A DNA stretch of 64,000 nucleotides from Mixta intestinalis (GTDB lineage Bacteria > Pseudomonadota > Gammaproteobacteria > Enterobacterales > Enterobacteriaceae), in contig NZ_CP028271.1 in assembly GCF_009914055.1 (NCBI RefSeq), forward strand, positions 2,790,001 to 2,854,000. Direction: 5' to 3'. The position numbers and the translations under genes were made by a program. Below the pieces are notes generated by a model that worked only from the letters and a program-made list of their open reading frames with translations, was not told where the DNA came from and did not search any database. Shown here one piece after another: positions 1-11,600 of this stretch; the first letter of the stretch is position 1; the number at the start of each line of letters is the position of its first letter.

Positions 1-233
1 CGGTACATCCCGACTATCGCAGCTCATCGCGCGGTGAAACGCTGCTACAGCGCATCGCGTTACAGGCACGTCAGCTGGGGCTGAAAAAACTGTTTGTATT
101 GACCACCCGCAGCATTCACTGGTTTCAGGAGCGCGGCTTCACGCCGGTGGATATTGAACTGCTGCCGGAAAGCAAAAAGCAGATGTATAACTATCAGCGC
201 CGTTCAAAAGTGCTGATGGCCGATCTGACCTGA
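1..233 (+). CDS. argA: N-acetylglutamate synthase, C-terminal end (partial)
   Basis: Only the last 76 codons are present, read in the third frame from base 3 and ending at TGA 231-233. The product catalyses the first committed step of arginine synthesis, acetylating glutamate with acetyl-CoA. What remains is the end of the GNAT acetyltransferase domain: the acetyl-CoA contact region around RSSRGE, then LFVLTTRSIHWFQERGF and the tail YNYQRRSKVLMADLT, nearly identical to E. coli ArgA. The N-terminal amino-acid-kinase-like domain lies upstream of the window. It converges with recD, as in E. coli. Confidence 0.95.
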   Translation, partial: VHPDYRSSSRGETLLQRIALQARQLGLKKLFVLTTRSIHWFQERGFTPVDIELLPESKKQMYNYQRRSKVLMADLT

Positions 234-234
234 C

Positions 235-257
235 GCTCTGGCGCTCCGTGCCAGAGC
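235..257. terminator. hairpin between convergent argA and recD
   Basis: GCTCTGGC (235-242) and GCCAGAGC (250-257) form a perfect 8-bp stem with a 7-nt loop right after the argA stop. No T-run follows on either strand, so termination efficiency is uncertain. It could serve both convergent genes. Confidence 0.5.
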
Positions 258-267
258 CACAAAAGCA

Positions 268-2112
268 TTAAAAATCAGGCGTACTTAACCGTTCTACTAA
301 ACCGCTGCGCCGCTGCGTACGCACCGCTACCGCACGCGCAAAGATTTGCCGATCGGTATAAAGCGTCAGCTGACGGCGCGCACGCGTAATAGCGGTGTAA
401 ACCAGCTCGCGTGTCAGCACCGGCAGATAATGATTTGGCAATACCAGCGCGGTATGGTCAAATTCAGAGCCCTGTGATTTGTGCACCGTCATTGCCCAGG
501 CGGTATCGTGTGGCGGCAGGCGACTTGGCTGCACCGCCTTAATCGAACCATCCGGCAGCGGAAAATAGACTTTCAGCGTATGGCTGGCATCATTCATCGC
601 CACGCCGATATCGCCGTTAAACAGCCCCAGCGCACTGTCGTTACGTGCGATCATTACCGGACGGCCGATATACCAGCGGCTCTGCGCCAGCGGGCGGCGA
701 ATTCGCCGCAGCTTCAGCAATAAACGTTCGATACGCTCATTGAGCCCCGCAACGCCAAACGGCCCCTCGCGTAACGCACACAGTAGCCGGTAGCGGGAGA
801 AAGCGGCCAGCACCGCTTCCGGCGCCGCACCGTGCTGGAGCAAAGAGAGATATTCTTCATAACCCGCTACGCCCTGCTCCAGCAGCAGCTGATAATGTTC
901 AGCGCTGCTCAGCTCGCTATGGCGAATATCCTCGAAACCGGCACGGAATACCTTGTCCGCCGCATGTGCATCCCCGGCGTTAACCGCCTGCGCCAGTTGT
1001 CCAATGCCGGAGCGGGCATCGAAACGATAGCTTTTTCGCAGCAGACAAATGCTGTCGCGCACGTTGGGCATCCCTTCGCCATCCGCACCATCCAGCTCAC
1101 AGCCGGTTAGCTGATGCAGCTGCCTGGCTCGTGCCACGCTGTAGCCCGCTTCGGCACAGCGGCAAATATCACCCAGCACCGCGCCCGCCTCTACCGAAGC
1201 CAGCTGATCGCGATCGCCGAGAAAAATAACGCGGGCATGCGGCGGTAAAGCGGCGATCAGATTAGCCATCATCGGTAGATCCACCATCGAAGCTTCATCC
1301 ACCACCAGCACATCAAGGTGCAGCGGATTACCCGCATGGTAACGCAGGCGCTGGCTATTCGGCTGCGCTCCCAGCAGGCGATGCAGCGTTGTCGCCTCTT
1401 CGGGAAACGCGGCGCGCTCCGCTTCACTTAATCCCAGGCTGTGCAATGCTTTGCCCAGCGACTCCGTCAGGCGTGCCGCCGCTTTGCCAGTAGGCGCTGT
1501 CAGCCGGATACGCATTTTTTGCTGCGAAAGCCGGATCAGTGCCGCCAGCAGCTTAGCAACGGTAGTGGTTTTTCCTGTGCCCGGTCCACCGGAAATGACG
1601 GAGATATGGCGCGTAATCGCTACGGCGGCGGCGATTTTCTGCCAGTCGTCAGGACGATCGCCAAACAGCTCGTTTAACACCCGCTGCACATCGGCATGAT
1701 CAAACGCGGGCGCAGGCTGTTCGGCAGCAATAAAGCGCGCCACGCTGCCTTCGCCACGCCACATACGGTGCAGGTAGAGCCGCTGCTGCGCCAGCACCAG
1801 CGGCGTCGGTTTTGAGCCATCGCTTACCGCATGGCTTTGCTTTAGCAAACGCTCCCAGTCTTCCGGTTCTCCTGCTGCCTGCCAGATCTCCGCCGCCAGC
1901 TCCGACTGACGGCCGTCAAACAGCCGCCCATCGCGAAAATGATCGAGCGGCAAACAGACATGCCCTTCTCCCGCTTCGGCACTGACACAGGCCGCTGCCA
2001 GCATTAAGGCGGGCTGCGTATCATCCGCCAGCATATGGGCGAACTGTAAATCCAGCGCGCGTATCAGACGTTTTTCTACCGCTTCGCGCAACAACTCGCT
2101 CATTTTTCTCAT
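268..2112 (-). CDS. recD: RecBCD exonuclease V, alpha subunit (5'-3' helicase)
   Basis: RecD is the fast 5'-3' superfamily 1 helicase of the RecBCD complex, which processes double-strand ends and, after Chi recognition, loads RecA. The 614-aa protein (E. coli 608) carries Walker A GGPGTGKT at residues 175-182, a DEASMVD Walker B motif about 100 residues later, and the C-terminal helicase motif AMTVHKSQGSEFD. The start ATG at 2112 overlaps the recB TGA as ATGA, so the two are translationally coupled. A second ATG at 2103 is also possible; the GGAGG just upstream fits the first better. Last gene of the recC-ptrA-recB-recD operon. Confidence 0.96.
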   Translation of the reverse strand: MRKMSELLREAVEKRLIRALDLQFAHMLADDTQPALMLAAACVSAEAGEGHVCLPLDHFRDGRLFDGRQSELAAEIWQAAGEPEDWERLLKQSHAVSDGSKPTPLVLAQQRLYLHRMWRGEGSVARFIAAEQPAPAFDHADVQRVLNELFGDRPDDWQKIAAAVAITRHISVISGGPGTGKTTTVAKLLAALIRLSQQKMRIRLTAPTGKAAARLTESLGKALHSLGLSEAERAAFPEEATTLHRLLGAQPNSQRLRYHAGNPLHLDVLVVDEASMVDLPMMANLIAALPPHARVIFLGDRDQLASVEAGAVLGDICRCAEAGYSVARARQLHQLTGCELDGADGEGMPNVRDSICLLRKSYRFDARSGIGQLAQAVNAGDAHAADKVFRAGFEDIRHSELSSAEHYQLLLEQGVAGYEEYLSLLQHGAAPEAVLAAFSRYRLLCALREGPFGVAGLNERIERLLLKLRRIRRPLAQSRWYIGRPVMIARNDSALGLFNGDIGVAMNDASHTLKVYFPLPDGSIKAVQPSRLPPHDTAWAMTVHKSQGSEFDHTALVLPNHYLPVLTRELVYTAITRARRQLTLYTDRQIFARAVAVRTQRRSGLVERLSTPDF

Positions 2113-5100
2113 TTCGCCTCCACCTTGTCTCCACTAAACAGGCTATCCAGCGCCATGACAAAATCAGCGGAAGGACGATGATGAAACACACCGTTTTCAC
2201 TGGCGCTACCGTCCATTCCACGTAAAAACAGATAAAATACGCCACCAAAGTGACGTTCATAATCGTAATCTGCGACACGATGACGCAAATAGCGGTGCAG
2301 CGCCAGCGTATAAAGCTGATACTGCAAATCGTAGCGGTGGCTGATCATCGCCTCGCCCATCGCCTGCGGCGTATAGGCCGCGCTCTCTTCGCCCAGCCAG
2401 TTCGATTTATAATCGAGCAGATAATATTTATCCTGCCAGCAAAAGACTAAATCGATGAAGCCTTTTAACATGCCCTGTACCTGCTGAAAATTCAGCTCCG
2501 GTGCGCGCGCCGACAGCGGATCGTGCTGGCGCATTACCGCATCGAGCGCTGGCGCAGTTAGCAGCTGATGCATCGGCAGATAAAATTCCAGCTCAACCAG
2601 ATAACGCCCTGGCGCCAGCTGTGCGAGGCTAACGCCGTTCTGATGCAGCGGCGTTTGCAGTACGCGCTGGATCCAGTCGCAAAGCATTGGTAGCCACTGC
2701 TCGCCAAAACCTGCCAGCTGGAGCTGTTCCGCCAGCCATATTTCATCCGGCGGCTGGCTGAAATCGATCGTTTCAAACAGGCCGTGCAAAAAAGTACCCG
2801 GCGAAGCGCCGCGTGGGAAAGTGTGCGGTGTTAACGCAGGTGCAGCAACGTCCGCCGTCTCGCCTGCGGCATCAATATCAAAACGCGGCGTTAAATCGAG
2901 CGCCACTGACGGCCCGTGCTGTTGCAGACCGGAGTAGCTGGTTACGCGCCAGTTATCCTGTAACGGACGCGAAATGACCGGGCTGGTTAGCTCCGGCAGG
3001 CCTTCGCCCTCCGGCTGCCAGCTGCCTTCTTCCACTCCTTCCGGCATGGTTACCGCTATCGCATCATTACTTAACGCATACAGCGCCTGCTGTAATGCAC
3101 TGGCACTTAGCGCCTCTCCACGCTGAATCAGATAGCCGATGGCACTTTTATGGAGATCGCTGTTACCCTCTTTTTTACGGTTCCCCTTAATCAGCGGAGC
3201 AATACCGATGCTGCAATGATAAACAGAGCGGGTCAGCGCCACGTAAAGCAGACGTAAATCCTCCGCCAGCCTTTCCTGCTCGGCTAATTCAAGGCTCTCT
3301 TCATCATCACTGAGATCCAGCAACGTCTGAAACGTTTTACGATCGTGATACAGCCCCTGCGTCGCTTCACGGAAATTTGCGGCAAAAGGCAGCCATACCA
3401 GCGGATATTCCAGCCCTTTCGATTTATGGATCGTCACGATTTGTACCAGGTGACGATCGCTCTCCAGACGTAGCTGCTGGCTGGCTGCCTGATGATTAGG
3501 CTGCGCAATTTGTTGCGCCAGCCAGCGCACCAGCGCATGTTCGCTGTCCAGCTGCGCAGAAGCCTCCTGTAACAGCTCGCCCAGATGCAGCAGATCGGTC
3601 AACCTCCGCTCGCCGCTCTCCGATGCCAGCAGATTTTCCGCGATATGTCGCTGTTTCATGAGTTCACGCAGCATCGGCAGCACGCCGCGCTGCTGCCAGC
3701 GCAGACGATAGGCAGCAAACTCTTCTACCAGCGCATCCCAGCGCTCTTCATTCTGGCTCATGGCGTCAATGGTGGCAGCATCCAGCCCAAGGATACTGGT
3801 CGCCAGCGCGCTGCGCAGCGTACGTTCCAGTTCCGGTGCCAGTACCGCCTGCAACAGCCACAGTAGCTCGCGTGCTTCGGGGGTGGTAAAAACGCTGTCG
3901 CGATTAGAAAGGTAAACCGAGGGAATATTAAGTCGGTTCAGCGCGTCGCGTATGACCGCCGCCTCATTACGACTACGCACCAGTACGGTAATATCGGCGG
4001 CGCTGACCGGCCTGCGCTCGCCCTGTTTGCCAATCAGCGCTTCACCACGCAGCCCCGCCTGTAACCAGTGCAGAATCTCAGCGGCACACTGGTTTGCCAT
4101 CCATTGTTGGTACTCACTAACCCCTACGCCATCACCGGGCCGCAGCCAGAAGCGCAGCGCAGGCTGTTGCGCACCGTCAAGCTGAAAGGCACGCGTTTCA
4201 TTAGGCGGTGCGGCATTCACCTCAATAAAGGGAATTTGATTAAACAAAAAGGGGTTATCCAGCCGGGAAAAAAGCTGGTTTACGCTGGCTACCATCGCTG
4301 GCGATGAGCGCCAGTTGGTATCCAGAGTATAGTGTGCGCTAACTTCACCACGCGCCCGCATATAGGTAAAGATATCAGCGCCGCGAAACGCATATATCGC
4401 CTGTTTGGGATCGCCAATCAACAGCAGGGCGTTTTCCGGCTGCCTCATGTAAAGGCGGCGGAAGATACGATACTGCTGCGGATCGGTATCCTGGAATTCA
4501 TCAATCAGCGCAACCGGATAGCGGGAACGAATCGCCTCTGCCAGCATATCACCCTCCGGCTGGTGTAGCGCTTCATCAAGGCGGCTCAGCAGATCGTCAA
4601 AACCCAGCAATGCACGTAGTTTCTTCTCACGGCGCGTTGCCAGACGAATTTCTTCCAGCGCCCGGGCAATGACCAGGTCGCGTAGCGACAACGGCTCAGA
4701 GAGAAAGGTGTCAACCGCCTCAAACAACGCATGGCGCGGCGGCTCGCCTTTTTTGGTTTTCTCCAGCAGCACACTCTGTCGAAAGCGCGCTAAATCCTTA
4801 GGCACCGTATAGCTCTGCGTTTCTTCAGCAACCCAGACGGCGATGTTATCCAGCCAGTTAGGTAAGTGCTTGCTACTATAACTACGCTTGTCTACGCCCG
4901 ATTTTTCAATCAGCTCGCGCAATTCGCCTGCCGCCATACGCCACTGCGCCTTCAGCGCGTCGATGCGTGCCACAATTTTCTCATGGCGTTGCGCCAGGGT
5001 TTCTTCACCGTTGGGCGCATATTTTAACGCGGGCGATTCGCCATGCAGCCAGGGCGTCAGAGTCGCCAACAGTTGCTCCGGCCCGGCCCACTCCTGCGCA

Positions 5101-5651
5101 ATAACTTTCGCAATCGCCAGTGGCAGCGGATAACAGTGACGCCGCCAGAAATCGGCTGCGGCCTGGCGGCGCAGCGCAGACTCGTCTTCAATCAACTGTT
5201 GTTCAAACAGCATGCCTGATTCAAAGGCGTTCATATTCAGCATGCGCTGACAAAAGCCGTGAATAGTAAAAATCGCCGCCTCATCCATCTGGCGCTCAGC
5301 CGCCAGCAGCAGCGCAGCGGCGTCAGCGGGATCGTTAATTTCGTTCAGCAGCGCTGCCAGCATCGGATTACTGCTGCTACCGCGCACGCAGGCCAGCCGT
5401 AGCTCATGAATATTCTGTCGGATACGACCGCGCAGTTCAGCGGTTGCCGCTTCGGTAAAGGTTACCACCAGGATTTCTTCAACCGAGAGCGGACGATGAA
5501 AGGCATGTTCCTGCCCAAGGCCAAGCAACAGCCTCAGATAAAGGATGCCAATAGTAAAAGTTTTCCCCGTTCCTGCTGATGCCTCAATAAGCCGCTCCTG
5601 ACGGAGCGGCAGCGTCAGCGGATCGAGCCGCTGCGGGTTGGTATCACTCAT
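2109..5651 (-). CDS. recB: RecBCD exonuclease V, beta subunit (3'-5' helicase and nuclease)
   Basis: RecB supplies the slower 3'-5' helicase, the only nuclease domain of RecBCD and the RecA-loading surface. The 1180-aa length equals that of E. coli. Walker A is EASAGTGKT near residues 23-31, and UvrD-like helicase motifs follow (IDEFQDTDPQQYRIF, GDPKQAIYAFRGAD, VQIVTIHKSKGLEYP). The C-terminal nuclease core is FIDLVFCWQDKYYLLDYKSNWLG, whose D-x-K pair are the metal-dependent catalytic residues. Its start overlaps the ptrA stop by 4 bp and its stop overlaps the recD start. Confidence 0.97.
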   Translation of the reverse strand: MSDTNPQRLDPLTLPLRQERLIEASAGTGKTFTIGILYLRLLLGLGQEHAFHRPLSVEEILVVTFTEAATAELRGRIRQNIHELRLACVRGSSSNPMLAALLNEINDPADAAALLLAAERQMDEAAIFTIHGFCQRMLNMNAFESGMLFEQQLIEDESALRRQAAADFWRRHCYPLPLAIAKVIAQEWAGPEQLLATLTPWLHGESPALKYAPNGEETLAQRHEKIVARIDALKAQWRMAAGELRELIEKSGVDKRSYSSKHLPNWLDNIAVWVAEETQSYTVPKDLARFRQSVLLEKTKKGEPPRHALFEAVDTFLSEPLSLRDLVIARALEEIRLATRREKKLRALLGFDDLLSRLDEALHQPEGDMLAEAIRSRYPVALIDEFQDTDPQQYRIFRRLYMRQPENALLLIGDPKQAIYAFRGADIFTYMRARGEVSAHYTLDTNWRSSPAMVASVNQLFSRLDNPFLFNQIPFIEVNAAPPNETRAFQLDGAQQPALRFWLRPGDGVGVSEYQQWMANQCAAEILHWLQAGLRGEALIGKQGERRPVSAADITVLVRSRNEAAVIRDALNRLNIPSVYLSNRDSVFTTPEARELLWLLQAVLAPELERTLRSALATSILGLDAATIDAMSQNEERWDALVEEFAAYRLRWQQRGVLPMLRELMKQRHIAENLLASESGERRLTDLLHLGELLQEASAQLDSEHALVRWLAQQIAQPNHQAASQQLRLESDRHLVQIVTIHKSKGLEYPLVWLPFAANFREATQGLYHDRKTFQTLLDLSDDEESLELAEQERLAEDLRLLYVALTRSVYHCSIGIAPLIKGNRKKEGNSDLHKSAIGYLIQRGEALSASALQQALYALSNDAIAVTMPEGVEEGSWQPEGEGLPELTSPVISRPLQDNWRVTSYSGLQQHGPSVALDLTPRFDIDAAGETADVAAPALTPHTFPRGASPGTFLHGLFETIDFSQPPDEIWLAEQLQLAGFGEQWLPMLCDWIQRVLQTPLHQNGVSLAQLAPGRYLVELEFYLPMHQLLTAPALDAVMRQHDPLSARAPELNFQQVQGMLKGFIDLVFCWQDKYYLLDYKSNWLGEESAAYTPQAMGEAMISHRYDLQYQLYTLALHRYLRHRVADYDYERHFGGVFYLFLRGMDGSASENGVFHHRPSADFVMALDSLFSGDKVEAK

Positions 5652-8539
5652 TTTTTCTCGCTTGTCACCGGCAACGATTGTTGCAGGCTGCTGACGTTCG
5701 GCCAGGTTTTCCAGCCCTGCGGTGTTGCGTAGTCAGCTTTATCATGCTGGTTGCCGGAAACCTGTGACAGCATCGCCAGGCCCTGCTTAGCAATCACCGC
5801 CCGGTGGAAATAATCCGCCAGGCTCTGTGGCGTCAGCGCTTTAATCTGTTCAATGACCTTGTCACGCGAATCAAAGGCGTAGTTTTCCCGGTCAAAATCT
5901 TTGCTGTAACGTCCCGCCTCTTCATCAAGCGTTTGCGGACGCTGCTGTAGTTCATTAATCAACGCGGCCTGGTACTGAGCAAAATCCTGCTGGTTTATTG
6001 CGCGCAGACGCCGCTCGGCCTCAGGATAAAAAGCTTCATAGCGTTGCAGCAGCAGTGCAGGCTGTTTGCTGTTACTTTGCAGCAGGAAGCCGATGCCCCA
6101 TTGACGCCCTACCGGGATCTGGAAGGTAAACAGGGCGTAACCGAGCTGTTCCTGTGTACGTAGCTGGTTATAGAACCAGGGCTGGATAATCTGGCTTAAC
6201 AGCACGCTGTTGGCGATGCTTTGATATTCGCTGTAGCCCGTCGGCACATACACTGCGGCCAGCGCGGAATCGCTACTGCTGCCCGTTTTTTGCAGGTTCG
6301 CACGCAGCGGCTGTTTCACCGTAACGTACTCGTTATGCCACCAGCTATCTCCCTGGCAGTTAAGCTGCCGTTTGACCTCACGCGCCAGCGTTTCCACCTG
6401 CTGCGGTGTCATATTGCCTACTACCAGCATCTCCGGCGTTGCCTGTTCCAATAGCATGCGACGGTAATCGATTAGCTCCTGCAAACTAATGGAGGCCAGC
6501 AGCTTACGCCGCTCGCTGCGCTCGGTATAGGGCAGCTGTGACAACATCTGCACCGGCTGTATTGCCAGTTCAAAAGCTTTGCCTTTTTCCGCCGCGTCAA
6601 GCCGCTCTTTATACCAGGATTTCGCCTGCTCCAGTAGATCTTCCGTTGGCGTATAGCTGGCATAGCCATCCAGCAGCGTCGTCAGCAACTTTGGCAAATG
6701 CTGAGTAAAACCACTGGCAGAGACAGTGACGCCATCATTTTGGCTGGTTGAGAAGCTGATTCCGCCAACCGCCGCCTGCGAGCTAAGTTCATCCAGCGCC
6801 ACGCCCGCCAGATAATCATTCAGGGCGAACAGCACCTGATTACGTGCGCTATTCATCGCCGCCTTATTGCGCAGCGCCAGCGTAATGTTGGCTTTGGGTT
6901 CGCTGGCGTAATAGCGGCTCGGCATATAAAACACACGCAGGCCGGGCTTGTTTATCAGCTGCTGTGGATGCGTGAACGGCTTATCTGACGCTGGAATCAG
7001 GCTGAAATCATCGGGAATATAGGGATTCAGCGTGGGTAACGTCAGCGAAATAGTCGCGGCGGTCTGCTGCCAGCGCTGGAACAGATCGGCGCTGATTTTA
7101 TCCACCTGGTAAGGCGCATTAACAAAATAGGCCGTCTTGTTATGCGGCTCGTCGGGACTGATATACCAGATACGCGCATTCTGTGGCGTCATACCAGACA
7201 GCCGCGTGCGAATCTCCGCCGGATCGTAGCGATCGGCAAGATAAGGCGCATCCAGCGTATGCTCTATCGGCACGCGCAGCATGGTATCGACCAGCCATTC
7301 GATATAATCCATATCGCGGGTAATGGAGGGATAACGGTAATCAATTTCCAGCACGTGCGCCATTTCATCGAAATAGCGTTTATCGATGCCCTGCTGACGC
7401 AGCAGATCGAGATAGCTGAAAATTGCCGCCACTACGCGATCGCGCTGGGCCAGACCTTTATCCGTCAATGAGACGTTTATCGCGAATACGCCGCCGTTAC
7501 GTACGATCATCGGATCGGCACCGGCATCTACCGAGTCAGCCAGCCCCTGACTTTGCAGCCAGTCCGAAAGGGTATTTTTGCTGCGGTTCCCAATGAGATA
7601 GCTGATAAGAGTATCGGTTTTACTGCGGAACCTATCGCTGTTGTTATCAATGCGAAACTCAACCCGCAGCTGTTTGCGCGGCTGCGCAGGCACATAGTGA
7701 ATAATGATGCCTTTTTGCTTATCAGTAACTACCGGCACGTTAATAACCGGTACGCTGGCCTGATGGTTCTTTACCCGACCAAAAGTTTGCGCAGCGATGG
7801 CAGCCAGTTCAGGTAGCGGTTTGTTACTGTAAATTACCGCTTTCATCAGGTTCGCCGAGTAGTGCTGTTGATAAAACGCACTCAGCGCGCCGTGCAGTTT
7901 ACTGTCAGGTTTATCACTTAGCGTTTCCAGGTTGCCACCAGAAAAACGAGCGGCGGGGTGAGCCGGATTCAGGGTCTCAGCCCCAACCTGCCCGATACGG
8001 TGACCGTCACGCGAACGCGCCATGGTCATTTCCGCATTAACCGCATTGCGTTCCCGATCGGCATTAACCGGATCGAGCAGCGGTTCCGCTATCGCGTCCG
8101 CCAGGCGATCAACGGCGGGTGCCAGCGCGTCATTTTCCACTTCCAGATAGTAAGCGGTGCGATAAGAAGCGGTGCTGGCGTTATGGCTGCCGCCGTGCTT
8201 TTTCAGGAATTCCGCCAGGTTATCAGGCTGCGGATAGCGTTTCGAGCCCATCAAGACCATATGCTCAAGATAGTGAGCTAACCCAAGCTGCTTATCGGGA
8301 TCGTCCAGCGAACCAATGGGCAACGTCAACGCCGCCAGTGATTTGGTAGCCTGCGGATCGGAAACCAGTAATACCGTCATGGCATTATCCAGCCGGATAG
8401 CCTGATAGTGACGAGGATCTTTGTCGCTTTTATTGATCGTTTGTTCGATCGGCTGCCAGCCCTGCTCGGCTCTGGCGACCTGGCCGGAAATCGTGAACAT
8501 CAATAGCAGACTGGCTGTCCAGACAGCGTACTTTCGCAT
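5648..8539 (-). CDS. ptrA: protease III (pitrilysin), periplasmic zinc metallopeptidase
   Basis: Pitrilysin is an M16-family protease of the periplasm that degrades small peptides such as insulin B chain. The frame is open to 8605, but the ATG at 8539 is preferred: it has AAGGGG at good spacing and opens directly into a signal peptide (MRKYAVWTASLLLMFTISGQVARA, cut before EQGW). The resulting 963 aa match E. coli (962). The inverted zinc motif HxxEH is visible in LAHYLEHMVLMGS, and the distal glutamate lies in the ERNAVNAEMTM segment. The gene sits between recC and recB, as is usual in Enterobacterales, without a known role in recombination. Confidence 0.96.
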   Translation of the reverse strand: MRKYAVWTASLLLMFTISGQVARAEQGWQPIEQTINKSDKDPRHYQAIRLDNAMTVLLVSDPQATKSLAALTLPIGSLDDPDKQLGLAHYLEHMVLMGSKRYPQPDNLAEFLKKHGGSHNASTASYRTAYYLEVENDALAPAVDRLADAIAEPLLDPVNADRERNAVNAEMTMARSRDGHRIGQVGAETLNPAHPAARFSGGNLETLSDKPDSKLHGALSAFYQQHYSANLMKAVIYSNKPLPELAAIAAQTFGRVKNHQASVPVINVPVVTDKQKGIIIHYVPAQPRKQLRVEFRIDNNSDRFRSKTDTLISYLIGNRSKNTLSDWLQSQGLADSVDAGADPMIVRNGGVFAINVSLTDKGLAQRDRVVAAIFSYLDLLRQQGIDKRYFDEMAHVLEIDYRYPSITRDMDYIEWLVDTMLRVPIEHTLDAPYLADRYDPAEIRTRLSGMTPQNARIWYISPDEPHNKTAYFVNAPYQVDKISADLFQRWQQTAATISLTLPTLNPYIPDDFSLIPASDKPFTHPQQLINKPGLRVFYMPSRYYASEPKANITLALRNKAAMNSARNQVLFALNDYLAGVALDELSSQAAVGGISFSTSQNDGVTVSASGFTQHLPKLLTTLLDGYASYTPTEDLLEQAKSWYKERLDAAEKGKAFELAIQPVQMLSQLPYTERSERRKLLASISLQELIDYRRMLLEQATPEMLVVGNMTPQQVETLAREVKRQLNCQGDSWWHNEYVTVKQPLRANLQKTGSSSDSALAAVYVPTGYSEYQSIANSVLLSQIIQPWFYNQLRTQEQLGYALFTFQIPVGRQWGIGFLLQSNSKQPALLLQRYEAFYPEAERRLRAINQQDFAQYQAALINELQQRPQTLDEEAGRYSKDFDRENYAFDSRDKVIEQIKALTPQSLADYFHRAVIAKQGLAMLSQVSGNQHDKADYATPQGWKTWPNVSSLQQSLPVTSEKK

Positions 8540-8670
8540 GTATACCCCTTGAGTTTTATCCTTTCCTTTTCCAACGCGCATTCCGCTGGTCAAAGCAACT
8601 ATCACAAATTAACGGGTTAACGCTCACTATTACCGGACCGCAGTATTACCTCCCCTCACTGACGGCCCGG

Positions 8671-11600
8671 CTACTCATCGTTTTTCCGCGTATCGCTGCG
8701 GTTAAAGCGCAACAGCGGCAGCAGCCACTGTTCAGCGGCGGCACAAATGGCATCCAGCTGGGGCGCTTCCAGCGTACGGAATAGCCGTTGCAGATAGGGA
8801 TCGCTCCCCTCGCCTTCCTGCTGGTAGTTACCCTGCCATGCAGTAAGCAGCTTCGCCTTTGCTTTAGCCTGTGTCGCCTCATCCATCAGCATCAGATCGT
8901 TTTTGGCATCGTAGCTTGCCTCCAGCCAGGCACCGCCGGTTTTCGGCAATAGCAACAACGGCGCGCACATGCCGTCGCGGTAGCCTTCCACATAACCAGC
9001 CAGCCAGGTTTGCGCCTGCTCCGGTGCAATAGCGTCAAAGCTCCATCGGCTCTCTTTACGCCCCAGCATATGGCTCTGACCCTGCCCGCCCATAGCGCAC
9101 CATGTCAGATGCTCCAGCCACAGCGCCAGACCATCGGCAAAATTCAGTACGCCCGGACGCCAGCGCAGCAATCCGCTCTGTTGTACCTGCGGTAGCCAGC
9201 CGTTTAGCCGAACACCCGCCGCCGTCAGATCGATCTCCAGGCTGCGGCTCTCATCGCGTAGCTCCCTGACCTGTTCAGCCAGCGGCGTCATCTCCTCCTG
9301 TTGCGTTTGCCAGAACAGTTCGCCAAAGGCACCGTAAGGCAAAACGCCTGCCGCCCGATGATGATGAAACAGCCGCTGCGTATCCTCTTCTTCAATCAGC
9401 GCGTTCAGCAACTGCGCGTTAATCTGGTAGCGATCGAGCGCATCCAGCACAAACGGCTCGGCATCCGGCAGTTCGGTCTGCTCCAGCGCGAAGCTGACGC
9501 CAAGACGCAGAGTAAAAAAGGCACGCACCGGATGACGCCAGAAGCGTAACAGCTGCTCAAAGCTCAGTTCACTAAGGGCAAGCGGCGGCAACGGCTGCAT
9601 AAACGGCGGATGGGGTTCACCGCTGCCGCGTGCTGCCGGAAGCCATTCATGGGCGAAGCTGCGATATTCAGACTGCGGCGCAAAGTTCTGCGGATCGAAC
9701 GGCATACGGCTGTGCAGGCAGTGCAGATGCGCCAACACTCGCTGAGCGCTACTGTCCACATCCTGTTCTTCATCCTCCGGCAGATGAAAGCTTTGTGCAA
9801 TGTAGTCCACCAGTTCAGTGACCAGCACGGAGGGATATCGTTCCGTATTATCCTGAATCGATCGCCCGATATAGCTGATATAGAGGTGTTGCTGCGCCGA
9901 CAGCAGGGCTTCCAGAAACAGAAAACGGTCATCATCGCGGCGACTGCGATCGCCTTTTTGCGGCTGCTGCGCCATCAGATCGAAGCCCAGCGGCGGCAGC
10001 GTACGCGGATAAATGCCGTCATTCATCCCCAGCAGACACACCACGCGAAACGGCACCGAACGCATTGGCATCAGGGTGCAAAAATTAACCGGCCCCGCCA
10101 GAAAACGCTGGCTGATCCGCTGCTGATCGAGCCGTGCAGCCAGCTCATCACGCAACAGCGTCGCCGGTACGGCATCGTCGTAGCGCGCCTGTAACCCGTA
10201 GGCCATGACCTGCTGCCACTGCTCTTCAATTATCATCAGCGCCGCATCGGTATTTACGTCAGCGGCAAAGAATACCTGTAACATTTCACGGCACAGCGGC
10301 TGCCAGTCAGTGAGCGCTCGCGGCTGGGCGAGGATCTGACGCCAGTGGTTAAGCTGCATCAGCAGCTCCGCCAGATTCCCCGCCAGCTCAGCGATCAGGC
10401 CGCTTGATTCATCGTAAGGCAGAATACCGTCCCAGTGCCCATGCTCGCTTTCCATCGCGTAGCCGAGCAGCATACGAGTGATTCCGAAGCGCCAGGTATG
10501 CTGGCCGGTGGGCGGCAGTTCCAGCTCTCGCACGTTGTCATCATCCAGCCCCCAGCGAATACCTGATTCCTCAACCCACATGCGCAGACGACGCAGTCCC
10601 TCTTCATCAATGGCAAAGCGGGCCGCCAGCGCCGGAACCTCCAGCAACGCCAGCACCTCTTCGCAGGCAAAGCGGCTTTCCGGCAACCCAAGCAGGTTGA
10701 TAAACGCCATAATTGCCGGATGGGCAAAGCTGGCGCGCCGATCTGATATAGCAAAAGGCAGGTAGCGATCCGCGGGCGCATTGCCAAATACCGCCTGGAT
10801 ATAGGGCGTATAGGCATCGATATCGGCCACCATAACGATAATGTCACGCGGCGTCAGCGTCGGATCTGCTTCCATCATCGCCAGTAGCCGATCCTGCAAC
10901 ACTTCAACTTCGCGCTGCGGGCTGTGGCAGACATGCACCACAATGGAACGATCCTGCGGATCGAGGCGTCGTTTTTTATGGCTGCTGTTCAGCTCTTCGG
11001 CGCTCAGGCCAATGACCGCGTTATCCTCCAGCTCCAGCAGATCATGCTGCATCGCATGCAGCAGCGTATCGTCAGGCACCTCAACAAAGGCGTCAATTTC
11101 ACGCGCCTCCATCTGCGCCAGCAGATAAAGGTTATCGCGCCCCAGTTTGCCCCATGAGGCGAGCAGCGGGTTAGTCAGCTGCTGTTCGCCCGCATCGTTA
11201 AACAGCGAGGACGCCTGCTCTGGATCGCGAAACAGCGCGATTTCTTGCTGTTGTTGGTGATGGCGTCGACGGCGACTTTGCAGCTTCGCCAGGAAAGCGT
11301 AATCCTGGATATCGCCCCAGTAGTGGCGACAGGGATTAGTAAACAGCAGATGAATATCGATATGTTTACCCAGTGCCTGTAGTGCCTGCAGATAAACCGG
11401 TGGCAGCGCCGAAATACCGCAAATAAAGACGCGATCGGGCAGGCCCGCCGGACGTTCACTGCTGTTTTCCAGCTTCTGAATGAAACGGGCGTAGAGGTTG
11501 GCACGATGCCATTCCGGCTGCCCCAGTTCGCGGGTATATTCCACCAGCCTGGCCCAGAGCGGTGCCTGCCACTGCTGCGCTTCGCCCAGCCCTTCAATAA